Origin: Stieleria mannarensis
Lineage (GTDB): Bacteria > Planctomycetota > Planctomycetia > Pirellulales > Pirellulaceae
Reading direction: 5' to 3'
DNA length: 64,000 nt
Assembly: GCF_014154935.1 (NCBI RefSeq)
Contig: NZ_JACEHH010000011.1
Coordinates: 124,001-188,000 of the forward strand
The translations under genes and the position numbers were made by a program. Position 1 is the stretch's first letter, and every line of letters starts with the position of its first letter. Shown here piece by piece: positions 23,001-38,000 of this stretch. The notes under the pieces were generated by a model that made no database searches, was not told the DNA's origin, and saw only the letters and a program-made list of their open reading frames with translations.

Positions 23001-26000
23001 TCTCGCAGTCACTTTACGAGCACGCCGCCGCCTCAGACAACAACGAAGTCGCCGACGATGAAATCTTGGTCGTCAGCCATCCCCCGCGACCTGATCTGCG
23101 CGTCAGCGAGATCATCGCACCGGCGACGGTCCCCGCCGGTGGCACGCTGAGCGCGACGTTTGTCGTGGCCAATCAAGGCACCGCGCCGACCCAGGGACGT
23201 TGGGTCGATCGAGCCTACCTTTCGCTCGACAATCGACTGACACCGGACGACATTCTGCTGGGAGAGTTTGCCAACGCTGCGGCGCTTGCCGCCGGGGAGC
23301 AGTATCAGGTGTCGACCGACCCGTTTGTTCTGCCGGGACGCTATCGCGGCGACGTTTTTGTCCTCGTCCAAACCGATGCGACCGATTCGATCGAGGAATA
23401 TCCGGACGAAGACAACAACGTTACGGAGAAAACGTTCTTTGCCGATCCGCTGCCGCCGGCCGATCTGGTCACGTCCGATGTCATCGCGCCGGCCGAAGTG
23501 TTCGACGGTGCGGCGATCGATGTCACCTACACCGTAACCAACTTGGGAGTCGGTGAAACGAATGTCGAAAACTGGAACGATACGATTTGGTTGACCGTCG
23601 ATCGCAACCGCCCGGACACACGCACCGACGATATCCTGTTGGGGACATTTTCGCATTCCGGTTCACTGGAGATCGGCGAAAGCTACACCGTGACGCGCCG
23701 CGTGACGATTCCCGAGATCGATGGGGACAAGTTCACCGAAGGCCAATGGCACGTCACGCCATGGTCAGATGCCTTCAATGTCGTGATCGAAGACACACGC
23801 GACATCAACTCGAATCCGGACGACCCGAACGAACTGGACAGCAACAACTACAAGGCGCGGGCGATCACGGTGCTGCCGACGCCTCCGGCCGATCTGATCA
23901 TCACCGATGTCACTGCGCCGCTCGCCGCCCAAGCCGGAGAATCGCTAACGGTGCGGTGGACGGTGAAGAACCAAGGCAATCAATCGACCGGAACCGCAAA
24001 TTGGCAAGATTCCGTCTACTTGTCCTCCCACGCCGACGCGAGCCATCCCGATGCCGTGCTTTGGTATCTCGGTGATGTCGCACGCCAGGGTGTGTTGTCG
24101 GTCGGTGAGAGCTATTCCGCCGAGGCCACTTTCGAACTGGCGCCGGAGATCGAAGGGAACTATGTCATCGTCCAAACGGACAGCCGACCGCCCGGGGTCT
24201 ACGAGGGACCGTTCGAAAACAACAACTCGCTTTCAACGCCGACGGTCGTCACAGGAACAGCCTCGGACCTGCAAATCACCGACATCACACTACCGGCAAC
24301 CCGTGATTCAGGAGAATACGTCGATGTCTCCTGGACCGTCACCAATTTCGGTGCACCGGTTTGGTCCGGCACAACCTATTGGACAGATTACGTGTTCCTG
24401 TCGCGGCTTCCCGAATTCCAACTCGGCGAAGCAACGCTTCTGAAGAAACTGATCCACAGCAGTGAGACGCCGTTGGGAACCGGCGAAAGTTACGAAAGTA
24501 GCACGACGATCCGGCTGCCGCGGGGCGCCGATGGCGAGTACTACGTCTATGTCTGGACCGACGCGCTGCCGATCCCTGACCCTCGGCCTTTCGAGCCCAC
24601 CGGGCCATCACAATCGTCCAACGATGGTAATCGGGCGTATTACGCCGGCACCAACGGTTGGGGACGTGGCGCGGTGTTCGAAGGCGGACTGGTCGGTGGG
24701 GCCTACGCGGATGCAGAACTGAACAACCGCGACGGGCGATCGATTCAGATCACTTACGCCGAACCAGACTTGCAGGTGTCTCAGTTAAATCTTTCGGCGG
24801 GCACGATCCGGTCCGGTGAAACGATCACGGTCGATTGGACGACGACGAACGTCGGTAACGCGGCAACCTACGCGCTTGCCGGATCGAATCAAGCCGAACA
24901 AGCCTGGCGCGATCGAGTCTTCCTCTCGCGCGATGCATCCTTGGATCCGGACGATTGGTACCTCGGCCAGACCAGCGGCGGCGGGGATGGCGGAACCGTG
25001 CTCGCGGCCGGTGCATCTTACGCCCGTTCGCTTGATTTGGAATTGCCGCAGGGGATCGATGGGGAATTTCACATCATTGTGGCGGTCGATTCAAATCTGG
25101 CGAGGGCGCGCGACGTGGCACCCGACGGCAGTGGGATCGATTTCGAGAGAGCTCCCAGCTCGGCGAGCGAGTGTTACGCGATGGACGGCAACGACATCGT
25201 CTCCTGCGCCAATCTGTTCTCCGCGATGGGGCGAGTTCTGGAGTTTGCCGGCGAGACGGACAACTCGGCCGATGCGACGTTGACGGTCCAGCTGGCCGAT
25301 CCGCCGGATTTGCAGGTGACATCGGTGTCGGTGCCGCCACGTTTGATCGCGGGGCAACCGTTCGATGTCAGCTACACGATCAGCAACCTCGGCCCGGGCG
25401 GAACGCCGTCCGACCAGGCCAATTGGGATGATCTGTTTTATCTTTCACGTGACCCCTTTCTTGATCTGAAAACGGATCGCTATTTGGGTTCAAGATCAAC
25501 TTTCCGTGGCGGACTCGCCTCCGGCGAATCCTATAGTGTGACGGAAACAGTTGATCTGCCCGTGGGGATCGAGGGGCCGTATTACGTGATCGTGATCACC
25601 GATCCGGTGCTCGACAGCCGACGCCCCGACGGTGTCGTGTTCGAACTGGACAAAGAAGACAACAACAACCTGGCCGCGACGCCGCCGACCGTGATCGAGT
25701 TGCCTCCGCCAGCGGATCTGCAGGTCCAGTCGATCGAGATTCCCGCCAGCGGCAAGTCCGGCGAAACCATCGAATTCACTTGGACGGTCACCAATGCCGG
25801 ACCGGAGATCGCCGCGGGGAATTGGTCCGATGCCTTCTATCTGTCCGATGACGCGATTTGGGATATCGGCGACATCCCCTTTGGACATGCTGCATTCCCC
25901 GGAATCGCCGACAGCGACGGCAACACGAGTTTCGTTTTGGGTGTCGGCGAAAGCTACACCGCGACGCTCTCTGCCGAGTTGCCGCCGGCCAAGCCCGGGA

Positions 26001-29000
26001 CGTACCGCGTCATCGCCCGCAGCGACATCTTCAACGAGATCTACGAGGCCGAAAACGAACTCAACAACCAAACGGCTTCGCCGGGAACGATCGAGCTGTC
26101 GGTCGATTCGCTGCCCATCGGTGTCCCGTTGGAAACGACACTCAGCACGGGACAGGTGCGGTTGTATGAGGTCCAGGTCGCCGCGGGCGAAACGTTGCGG
26201 GTCTCGATCGAGTCCGATGCCGAGACGGCTGCCAACGAGATCTACATTCGGCTGAGAGATGTTCCCAACGGCATCCAATATGACGCCGCCTATTCCGGAC
26301 AACTGGCGCCCGACCAAAACGCCGTGATCGCGACCACCGAACCGGGGTCTTACTACGTGCTCGTGCGCGGATACTCTCAACCCGCTGGTAACACTCCGGT
26401 CACGATCACCGCGGAATTGTTACCATTCCAGGTCACCGATGTGACAACGGATGCCGGCGGCGATTCACGCTGGGTCACCACCACCATTCACGGTGCCAAG
26501 TTCGATGAAAATGCGATTCCGAAATTGGTTCGTCCGCGTTTCGGCGAGTTCGAGCCCGTCGATTACAAAGTCATCAACAGCACACGGATCATCGCGACCT
26601 TCGATCTGCGCGACGCGCCACACGGGCTGTACGATGTCAAGGTCATCAACCCGGGCGGCGAAGAGGCGTCGCTTCCGTATCGCTATTTGATCGAGCGCGC
26701 GATCGAACCCGATGTGTCGGTCGGCCTGGGCGGTCCACGCGTGCTCAACCCCGGCGAAGTCGGAACCTACAGCTTCTCGGTCGATAACCTCAGCAACGTC
26801 GACGCGCCGTACGTTTACTTTACGCTCGGTATCCCAGAACTGGGAGTCAATCCCGACCTGTTCGATTTCCGCTATGCCGCGTTCACGTCCAACCTGCGTG
26901 GCCAAGCCGACGCGGGTGATTTAGACGACGTCCCCTGGGCGAATTTGGACTCCACGATCACAACACCGCTGGGGGATGGATTTCAAACCGATGCACTCGG
27001 CCAGATCACCGCACCGGGTGTCATCCCGGATCTGTACACCGGCGACTTCGCCGGAGTGACGTTCAATGTCCACACCTATCCCGGGCTGCAGGAGTTGATC
27101 GACCAGGAGGAAGACGAGTTCCGTGCCGTCTTGGACCGCTTCTACGAAGCGCTCAGCGCGGCGTTGCCGCCGTCGGACCAGGAAAAATTGAACGAGCTTT
27201 TCCCGCAGTTGAGCGAGGCCTACGGCGACTACAAGGGCTCGTTCCTGGACCAAATCGATCCCGAGTTGATCGCATTTCAGTTCCACATCCTTGCCGCCGC
27301 AACGGCCGTGGACCGAAACGAATTCATTGCCCTGCAAACGCAGGATGCACTCAACTTGCGTGACGCGATCCTCGCCGATGACGACGCTTCGCCGGCATTG
27401 CTGGTGCTCGCGGCGGATCGAGACGCCTGGACCGACGCCTACTTGGCGGCACTGGAAGAAGGCGGACTGTTACGACCGGAAGACGACGCCCCGCCGATTC
27501 GAGAGAACCCCAAGGTCATCAGCTTGGCGGCTGTCTTGTCCACCGGCGTACTGGCCGGACCGGCCGGTGATGAGATCATCACCAGCGGCAGCCTGCTGGA
27601 ATTCTTCGACCATGTCCGACGCTGGTACGGCGACCGGGCGGCACTTCAGGAAACATCGAACCCCGGTGCAACGATTGCCAATGCGGTCGATCCGGAACGC
27701 TTTGATTTGAATCAATCGCGGCCGACCCATTTCCAATCATTTAACATCTACGTTCCCTTTGCCAACAAACTCGGATCGGTGCCGTTGGATATTCCGCCGC
27801 GTGCAGATTTGGCGCCGCCCAACTTCGCCCGGTTCTTCGAACAGTCCGGGGCCGAAACGCCCAATGCCAGCCTGGTCGGACCGTTCGGTTACGCCGACGA
27901 ACAATTCGTCCCTGCCGACGCGCCCCTGCCGTACACCGTTCATTTTCAAAACGATGCCTCGGCCGCGTCGACCACCAGCGAGCTTCGCGTGGCGACCGAA
28001 TTGGACGATGACGTCAACGTGCGGTCGTTCCGTTTGGGGGATCTGAAAGTCGGTGACATCCAAGTTCACCTCCCGGAGAACTTGGGCACATTCCAGGGTG
28101 ATTTCGATTTCGTCGAAAGCAAAGGGTTCATTCTGCGAGTGACCGCCGGCGTGGATGTCACGACGCGGATCGCCAGTTGGCGGATGCAGGCGATTGATCC
28201 GGCGACGGGCGAATTAGTTCGCAACGGTGACATCGGATTGCTGCCGCCCAACGATGCACGTGGCAGCGGTGCCGGGTTTGTCACTTACGAAGTCAGCCCG
28301 CTCCCCGGTTTGCCGGTCGACAATGAGGTCGTCGCCTTGGCCCGCGTCTTGCTCAACAATGCACCACCGCTGGACACCAATGCCACGTCGCACCGCGTTG
28401 ACATTGCCGCACCGGTGACGACGCTGGCCGCATCACCCATCGGCAACGATGCAAGCCGTTTCGAAGTGACGTGGGATGCCGAGGACGAAGCGGACGGATC
28501 CGGTGTCAAGCATGTCACCGTTTACGTGGCGGTGGACGGAGGCGATTATATCATTTGGCAAAACCAGACGGACGAAACCGGTGCGGTCTACGTCGGCACG
28601 CCCGGCAGCACCTACGAGTTCCTGGCCCTGGCCACCGACAACGCCGGCAACCGCGAACTGCCTCCGCGAGGAACGGGCGTTCCAGATGATGGCAGCGGCG
28701 TCAACCTGGGCACGACCGATCGATTCGACCAGACCAGCGGTCCGGTGCTTGATCCCGCACCCGAGCCGAGCGAGCAGCCGTCAACGAACGAGTTGTTCTT
28801 GGCCGCGCAGTCGAGTGTTCCTTCGGCCGGCAACACGTCGGAGTTTGAAACCGTCCTGAATCCCTTCGCCGCACGCCGTTTCGCTAGCGGCATTCCGCAA
28901 AGCGAGTCCGGCATCGGGCCGATGGCGATCGCGGTTCGCGATGACGGGACCACGTTGGTCAGCGGCGGACCGGGTAGGAATGTTTTGTATCAGTTGCCGA

Positions 29001-32000
29001 TCGAGGGCGGTGATGCGGGCAACGCGTTTGCCGAGTTGGTGCACCCAATCTTTGATTTACAGTTCGGTCCCCAAGGCGGGCTGTGGGCGACGACCGGTGG
29101 CGGCCCGCTGTTGCTGCTCAACGCGGAAACCGGCGCGATCGAGCGTGAGTTCGGCGAGGGCATCACGCAGTCGTTAGCGATCGATCCGGTCGCCGGCGAC
29201 ATCTACGTTTCGACCGACCGCGGCGTCGATCGCTTTGACCCGGTCACCGAGACGTTCCATTCATTTAGCGACCTTCGTGTCGGCAATCTGACCTTCGCCC
29301 CCGATGGGACGCTATGGGCAGCGACCTGGCCCTCGCGCGACACCGTCGTTCGCTTCGCCGAAGACGGCACCCCCGAAGCGATGCTCGACTTCGAAATCCC
29401 GATCGACAGTTTGACCTTTGGCGTGCCGGGAACGGACCTGGAAGGCTTGCTGTTTGTCAGCAGCAACGGCGGCCAACTCGGTAGCGGCGGCGAGCTGACG
29501 ATGGTCGACCTGGTCACGCGACATCGCGTTGCCGTCGCCACGGGCGGAACGCGTGGCGACATCGTCAAAGCCACCGCCGACGGCCGACTGTTGATCAGCC
29601 AATCCAATCAAGTCGACGTCCTTTTACCAATCGTCGCCCCGCGAGTCGCGTTCACCGATCCGCCCGCGGACGCCTTTGTTGCCCTGCCGCGAAACCGTGT
29701 GTCGGTCGCCTTTGACCAACCGATGTTTGTCGGCGTGCCGACCGATGTCGCGTCGGTTTTGAATCCGGCGAACTATCAGCTGGTGGGTGATGCGGCCGGC
29801 GTCATCTCGGTCGATGACATCACCTTTGATGTCACAAACAATGCTGCGATTGTCTCGTTTGACTCCTTCATTTCCGACACCTACACCTTCACTGTCGATG
29901 CGTCGATTGAGAGCTCCTTGGGTGTGGGACTGGCAGATTCCTATCAAACGCAATTCGTGGCCGTTTCGGACTTCTCGGATCTGGTTGATATTGAATTCAG
30001 CAATGCAAGGTCCCACCGCGTCGACGCAACCGTCTCCTATGACGTTTCGATCACGAATACGTCACAAAATGATTTGGTGTTGCCGTTGTTGCTGGTGCTT
30101 GATCCCTCATCGGGCTTTACCGGCACACCGGCCACGGCGGTCCGGCAGTCTGTCGATGACGCATGGTTGATCGATCTGGCCGAGAGCGTCGGCGACGGCG
30201 TGTTGGCCCCGGGTGAAGCGACCAGTGGACGGACGCTGACGGTCAGCAACCCCGACTGGGAACGCGTGCTGTTCGAATACGGCATTCTTACGCTGCCATC
30301 GAATAACCTTGCACCGGAATTCAGTTCCGCTCCGATCACACAGGCTGTCGTCGCAGAGCCCTACGTGTACGAAGCGGTTGCCGAAGATCCCGACGGGATC
30401 ACGGTCAGCTACCTGTTGGTCGACGGCCCCGATGGCATGCACGTCGACACCGGGACCGGCCGTGTCACTTGGACTCCCGATCCGACAAGTCCCGCGACGA
30501 CGGATGTCGTGCTGCACGCCTATGACCCAAGAGGCGGAATCGCGGCGCAACGATTCACCATCAATGTCGCCGGTGGAAATCGTTTGCCCCAAATCGTTGG
30601 CCTGCCAGAGAGCATCATGGCAAGCGAAGGCGAAACGTTCGAGATTCCGCTGTCGGTGTTTGACGAAGACGCCGATACGTTGGCCGTTTGGGTTGAAAAC
30701 CTGCCTCCCGGAGCCGTTTTTGACGCCGGCCGGAACGTGTTGCGATGGACACCGGCATTTGACGCCGCCGGAACGTATGAAGCAGTTCGTTTCGTCGCCA
30801 GCGATGGTGTTGGCAGGTCGACTGCCGAAACAACCATCCTGGTGCAGCCGACCAACCAAGCGCCTCGGTTGAGTGTGCCTGCGGAGGTCACCCTTCGCGA
30901 AGGCGAATCGATCCGTTTGGATCTTTCTGGCAGCGATCCCGACGGTGACGAGTTCGAATTCAGCAGCCCCTTGCTGCCTGGTGGATCATTGCTCGATCCT
31001 TCCAGCGGGGTCTTCAGCTGGACGCCCGAGTTCTTCCAAGCGGGCGTATTCGAAGTTCCCTTTACCATCGACGACGGCACCGAGCAAACGACGGCAACCA
31101 CAACCATCACGGTCCTGAACGTCAACGCCGCCCCAAATTTCGGTGACGTCGATCAGTGGGTGGTTCAGGAAGGACGAACGCTGCGCTTTAGAACCTTTGC
31201 CTTCGATGCCGATGCGCCGGCCTATGAATCCCAAGTTCGCGGGGATGACGATGAGTTGAGCCCCATCGATGGCGATTTCCCATCGGTCAGCTACGTGGCA
31301 ACCAGCTTGCCGCCAGGCGCCACCTTTGACGCCGAACTCGGACTCTTTGAGTGGCTGCCCGGTAGCAACGATGCGGGGGACTACATCGCCGAATTCATCG
31401 CCACCGATGATGGCAACGGGACCGGGACAAATCTGACGGACGCGATTTCGGTTCCGATCACGGTCGTGAATCTCAATCGTCCGCCGGAATTTGCCACCAT
31501 CGAGAACGTGACGTTGCAGCGTGGCGACGTCCTGACGCTGGACGTGACCGTCACCGATCCCGATGGAGATCCGATCTCGATTTCCGCGTCCGGGCTGCCT
31601 GGATACCCGATTCCCGAATTCGCGAACTATGTCGATCGCGGAGACGCGACGGCACAATTCACTTTCGCCCCCGGCGACGGCGACCGCGGCGACCATGTGA
31701 TCACCTTGCGGGCGACCGATGATGGTGGCGATGCCGGCGAGCAAGCGGCGCAGATGACTGAGTTTACGTTCGTCGTCACGGTCGAATCGTTCAACGAGCG
31801 CCCGTTGCTGCAACCGATCGGGAACAAAGTAGCCGTCGTCGGTGAGCCGCTCGAGTTCCAAGTCAATGTTCGCGACTTGGACGAAGACCCGCTGACCTTT
31901 GCCGCCGATAATCTGCCAGGCGATGCGACGTTCGTTCCGGGGGCGACCTACGGCACGGCAACGTTCCATTGGACGCCGACGACCGGTGACCTTGGGACGT

Positions 32001-35000
32001 GGCCGGTCACGTTGACGGTCCAAGACAGTGGCAACGGGGACAGCGACAGAATCCTTGGCGACCAGGAGCAGATCACGATCACGGTTCGCCAGACCAACGC
32101 GGCTCCGGTGTTAACACCGATCGGTGATCACACCGTCGCGGAAACCGAATCGTTGACTTTCTCGCTGGCGGCCACGGATTCCGATGGCGACGATCTGATC
32201 TATTCCGCCGAGAATCTCCCCGCAGGCGCCGTGCTGGATGCCACAACGGGTCTATTCCAATGGACGCCCAACATTTTTCAGTCGGGCGACTACCAGGATG
32301 TCGTCTTGGTGGTTTCCGACGGGCATCGGTCCGACAGCGAAACGGTCGCCTTCCGGGTCGAAAACACAAATCAGCCGCCGTTGGCAACGCCGCTTCCGCT
32401 GCAATCGGGCAACGAAGGTACGTCGCTGGAGTTCGTCATTGATGCCGGCGACGTCGACGGTGGGGCGCTGACGTTTACCTCAAGCGGATTGCCCGACGGA
32501 GCGATTCTTGATGGCCTGTCGGGACAGTTTCGCTGGACACCTGGATTCGATCAGGCCGGTAACTACTCGATCCCCGTCACGGTGACCGATTCCCGCGGCG
32601 CGTCGGATTCGATCGAGCTGACGGTGACGATCAATAACGTCAATCGCCCGCCCGAAATCGACGTCACCAGTCACCAAACACCGGTCGGGGTGGAAACACG
32701 TTTCTTCGCCACGGGCAGCGATCCTGATCCAGACGCGATGCTTCGGTATTCAGCCGCCGGTCTGCCGGAGGGGGCGTCGATCAATTCGCTGACCGGCGAG
32801 GTCACGTGGACTCCCGGACCCGGCCAAGTCGGTGACTACGTGGTCACCTACACCGTTTCGGATGGTTCGTTATCGGCCAGCCGCGGCGAGATTCTGCGCG
32901 CCAGCTTGGCCCCGCAAGGTCCTTCGGTGTTGATCGAATTGACGCCCAGTTTTCCCGCGGCTCCGGGACAGGCGGTGCAGGTACATCCCCTCGCATCGAG
33001 TTTGGCCGAGATCGTCGATCTGTCGATCGAGGTTGACGGGGAAGTGCTGCCACTGGACACACTGGGACGTGCCCGATTCGTCCCTGCCGATTCGGGTAAG
33101 TTCCACGTCACCGCCACCGCCACTGACGCTGACGGTTTGACCGGCGTGGCAGAGCGAATCATCAAGGTGCGAGATCCGGCCGATAACGATCCGCCGGTGG
33201 TTCAATTCGACAGCGAATTGGGACGCCAGCCACTTGATGTTGCGACCGACGTAATCGGTTCGGTCAATGATCTCAATCTGGATCAATGGCAATTGGAACT
33301 GGCGCCGGCTGGTTCGGATGCCTTCGTCACGTTGGCGGTCGGTGATTCAAACGTCTCCGACGCGGCACTTGTCCGTCTGGACCCGGGCACGCTGTCCAAC
33401 GGCTTTTACCAACTGAGGTTGACCGCAAGCGACCTGTCGGAGCGATCCGCTGAAGCGGTCGTCAGCGTCGAAATTAACAGCGTTTTGAAGTCGAACCACT
33501 ATCGACGTGTCGAAACAGATTTGACCGTGGATTTGGGTGGTGAGGCATTCACCATTGAACGTGTTTACGACTCGCTCGAAGCAATCCACTCGGGAAGCTT
33601 CGGGCCGGGATGGCGCTGGAGCGCGGCCGATTTACGGATAGAATCCAATGTGCCAAAAACCGGGCGCGAGTCGCTGGGCGTGTACTCGGCCTACACGACT
33701 CAGACTCGCTTGTACGTGACATTGCCAACGGGCGAGCGGTCTGGGTTCACCTTCGCTCCACAACCGATGGAATTAACGGGGCTGAAATACTTCACGCCCG
33801 CTTGGGTAGCCGATGACGGAGTCACGTACACGCTTGGATCGAGCGATACCCTGCTCACCCGCGTGGGAAGTCGCTTTTTCGAACTCCAGTCGGGCCGCCC
33901 CTACAACCCCGCCGATCCGCAGTTTGACGACACTGCATTCACCCTCGTCTCCCCCGACGGAACGACCTACGAGCTTGATGCCGACGGCAAGACGGTCGCC
34001 ATTAACACGGCGACCGATGCCAGGCTGATTGTCAGCGATTCGGCGATCATCGCAGCCGACGGAGAACGATTAAATTTGGTCCGCGGCATGGCAGGACAGA
34101 TCGAGTCGATCAATGCGCCGACGGCAAAGATTGATTACCAATACGACACCGATGGAACGCTTATTGCCGTGCGTTCGGACGCGGCGCAGGATGTGGTTCA
34201 CTATGGCTACGATTCCCGCCAACCTCGGCGGCTGAATCTGATCGCCTCGGCCGACGGATCGACCGAAGCGGTCACGAGTTACGACCCACTGACGATCGTA
34301 CCGATCGCGGCCGACTTGGGAACGGCGCATCAGTTTGTGGGCACCACGACCGAAGGTGCATTGACTGCAGGCGACACCGACCGCTACACGTTGATGATCC
34401 GGCAGAGCGAACTCGACTCGGCGCCCAACGACTTGGTTTGGGTCACCGTGGAAGTGGACGGAACGATCGGCGGCGTTGCCCCGGCGATCCCGCAAATCGC
34501 TGGTGTGACGCCTGTGGAATCTCGGTCAGACGGTCAAACCGCCTTCGCTCTGTTTGCGTTGGATACCGCAGGAATCAACATGCTGTCAATCAGCGGTGCC
34601 GACGCCGGACAAACGGGCGGCTATTCCCTGCGTGTTTCGATCGCCGGCGATGTCAATGCCGACGGCGTCGTCAACGGTTTGGACGGCGAGCTGCAGGCCG
34701 CTGCTCTGGGAACGGCCGCGGGGCAGCCGGGGTACGAGGGGGCTGCCGATATCAATCGTGATGGCATTGTCGATGCGTCCGACGTGCAGATTCTGGCTGG
34801 CAACTTCCTGTTTGCCACGAATCGGCCTCCACATGTCTCACCTTCGTCCGCGCTGACCTACGTCGGCATGGAGGTGACCATCGATGTCGACGAATTGGCA
34901 GTCGACCCGGACGGGGACCCGGTTTCGATGCGCGTGCAGTCCGCCAGCGGTGGTGTTGCAACGATCGTCGATGATGGTACACGTGTTCGTTTTTTGCCCG

Positions 35001-38000
35001 ACGCCGGATTCCAGGGAACGGCCACGATCGACTTGGTCGCAAGCGACGGATTCAGCGATTCTCTGCCACAGACGCTTTCCATCGAGGTCAGCGATGCGCC
35101 CTTGGTGGGGCTGGAAATCGAAACGCGTTCGCTGTTTTTGCCGCTGGGCCAATCACAGTCGTTGGTCGTGACGGGAGACTTTGCGGATCAGCAAAAAGTT
35201 CCCCTGCCGGCCAGCTACTTGAGCTTCACCGGAACGGACGCGAGTGTCGCGTCGATCGCGCCCGATGGCACGATCACCGGAAAATCGCCCGGAAGTGTGA
35301 TTGTTGAAATCACCGCGGGTGGGATTCAAGCGGTCACGGTGGTCAATGTCTATGAAAACGTGGGACCGTCACCGGAACTCTTTGTCAGCGATCTGCAAGT
35401 CTATCCGAACAGCGTTTCGTTACCGCTGCCCGGTGGAACGCGGCGGATCCAAGTCACCGGCAACGGCGACTTCTTCAACATCAATCCGCCTAGCGACACG
35501 CAGTTCTTTGTCAGTGACCCTGATGTGATCACCGTCTCGGCCGACGGAGTGATCACGGCGGCGGGGACAGGAACAGCGACGGTCACGGTGATCGGCGGCG
35601 GTGCCGAGCAAGTGATCGATGTCGCGGTGTTCCCGCCAACGAACGGCCCTGTCGAGATCGGAGAGGATGGCGGTGTGGTCGTCGGCGACGATGGGTCGCT
35701 GGTTCAAGTCGCCCCCGGCGCCCTCGCCGAATCGGTCACCGCCGACATTCGCATGATCGATGAAACCGCATTGCCATTCGAGCTGCCCGACATCCTTGGA
35801 TTCGCTGGCGCCGTTGAGCTCGATCTGGACGAATCCGCACTGGCCCACCCGGTCGAACTGGCGATCCCAGTCTCGTCCGAGTTTGCCGTCGGCACTCAAA
35901 TGATCGTCTACCGTGTCGATTCCGTCCCCGATGCGGACGGGAATCTCCGCGACGCATTGATTCAAGAAGAGGTCGCGTATGTCGGCGAAGACGGATACGC
36001 GCGAACCAACTCGAAACCGTATCCGGGTGTGCTGCAAAACGGCACACACATCTTCAGCCCGCTGCTGTGCCAGAATGCGGTGATGGGAGCGATTATCGGT
36101 GGATCGAGCGCTCTGGTGGGCGGCACGTCGCTGGTCGGCGTTTTGTCTCAAGGCGTACTGATCGGAGGTATAGCCGCGGGAGTCACCGGTGGAGCCCTGT
36201 TGACCATGTGCATTGGTCCGCAGACCGTCGAACTGGTTGCGATTCCACCGGTCGGACCTCCGACGGTCGAGACGATCCAACTGCAGGTGCCTCCGGGCGG
36301 CGGCCAATTCGATGCGACCTTTAGCGAAAACGTCGACAAGAAAGACTCACGGCCTGTCATTAGCGGACTGTCGATCGAATCCCCCGGCGCCGGGGCACGC
36401 TTGAAGTTCACTGGAACCAATCTCAGACCACAGACGGGCGAAAGCGCCGTGATCGAGTACAGCTTGACCGGCCAGCAAGGGTCGTACGTCTCGCTGGGCG
36501 AACCGTCGTTCGAGGCGGAAGACGCAGTGTTCACCCCACCCGAAGGCGTGGCCGTCGGGACGGCGTTTTTCCGACTGGTACACAACGTCAACGCTGCCAA
36601 GACGGCGAAGGAAATCAAAGACAGCCGTCAAGTCAGCAACGAAGTCAAACCGACACTTGCCACGGAACAGTTGCTTTCAGTGCTTTCCGATCAAGACAAA
36701 CTGGCGGTCTTCCAAGTCCAGGGCGGGATTCCGAATCTCGCGCAAACGATTGACCTGGATCCGGATGACGAAGGAAACAGCAATCGTCTGTTCTCACAGC
36801 GCGTCGCAACGACCAAGGATGGATCTCGTGCTTATGTGACCCATCAAGCTGCCGGAACGGTTTCGGTCATCGATACGTTGACCATGCAGGTGATTGGGGC
36901 AGTGGGACTTGAGTCCGGCGCCGCACCCTACGACGTCGTCGTCGATCCACGCAGCACGCATCCCTTCGCGTATATCGGTGATCGCAAGCGTGGATCCATT
37001 TACGTGATCGACATCGATCCGACGTCGGACACCTATCACGAGCGGATCCGGACCAAGACGCTCAGCGGTCCTTTGTGCCGAGCCGGTGCAGGGCAAACGG
37101 CGTCCTGTATTCGGGGGATGTCGATGACCGGTGACCAGCAATCACTTTTGGTCACCATGCCGGCACAGTGGAGCCCGAACTTTAAACCAGGGCAACCAAA
37201 AAACACAAACGATCCTGGTCAGTTGCTGCTGTTGGATCTGGCCAGCGACAAACCGAAGAGCCAAGGATTTCTGAAAGAGCTGCAACGTGTGGGTGTCCAG
37301 CCGAGTGCCGGGGATGTCGCGATCGCACTTGGCAGCGGCGGAGACCGGGTTGCGGTCACCGGCTATACGTCGGCCGACAAACAGGGCGTGAAGACATACG
37401 ATTACCAATACGGCACTCGCAAGCTGGTCGTGGGGCAAACGATTTCGACGATCGTTGACGATCTGCTGTCGGACAGCGTGCCGGAAAGCGTCATCAAGGA
37501 GTTCCGACGGATCGACACCTTCGGGGTTCACGATGCAAAAGACATTGTCTTCACCCCGGACGGAAACTACGCCTTTGTCACCGCGTTCAACTACCCGGAC
37601 CTTGCCGTTCCGAGCAAGACCCACGGCAGCCGCTTGAACGGATTTGGGGCGATCCTGGACTTGCCGGCCGGCAGCAACGTGGGCGTGATCGACATGACAA
37701 CCGGGGAGATCGTCGGCGGAACACGTCCGATCCCCAACGGGTACCCCGATGACCTGGTGTTGTCGGCCGATGGAAAGCACCTCTATGTCAGCTACCAGAA
37801 CGCGTTCAAGGTCGCCGGCGCAACTCCCGACGCCGATCCGACGTTCCTGCATGGCGGCGTGTTTGTCTACAGCGTCGACGCATTGACGTCCGTCGGTGAC
37901 GGTGTGATCGAGCGTTCGGGAACACCGCTAAACGATCTCAATCCCGCCATCGACGTCCTGGCCAACTACAAGTACGTCGTCACCGACGACACGAACACGG

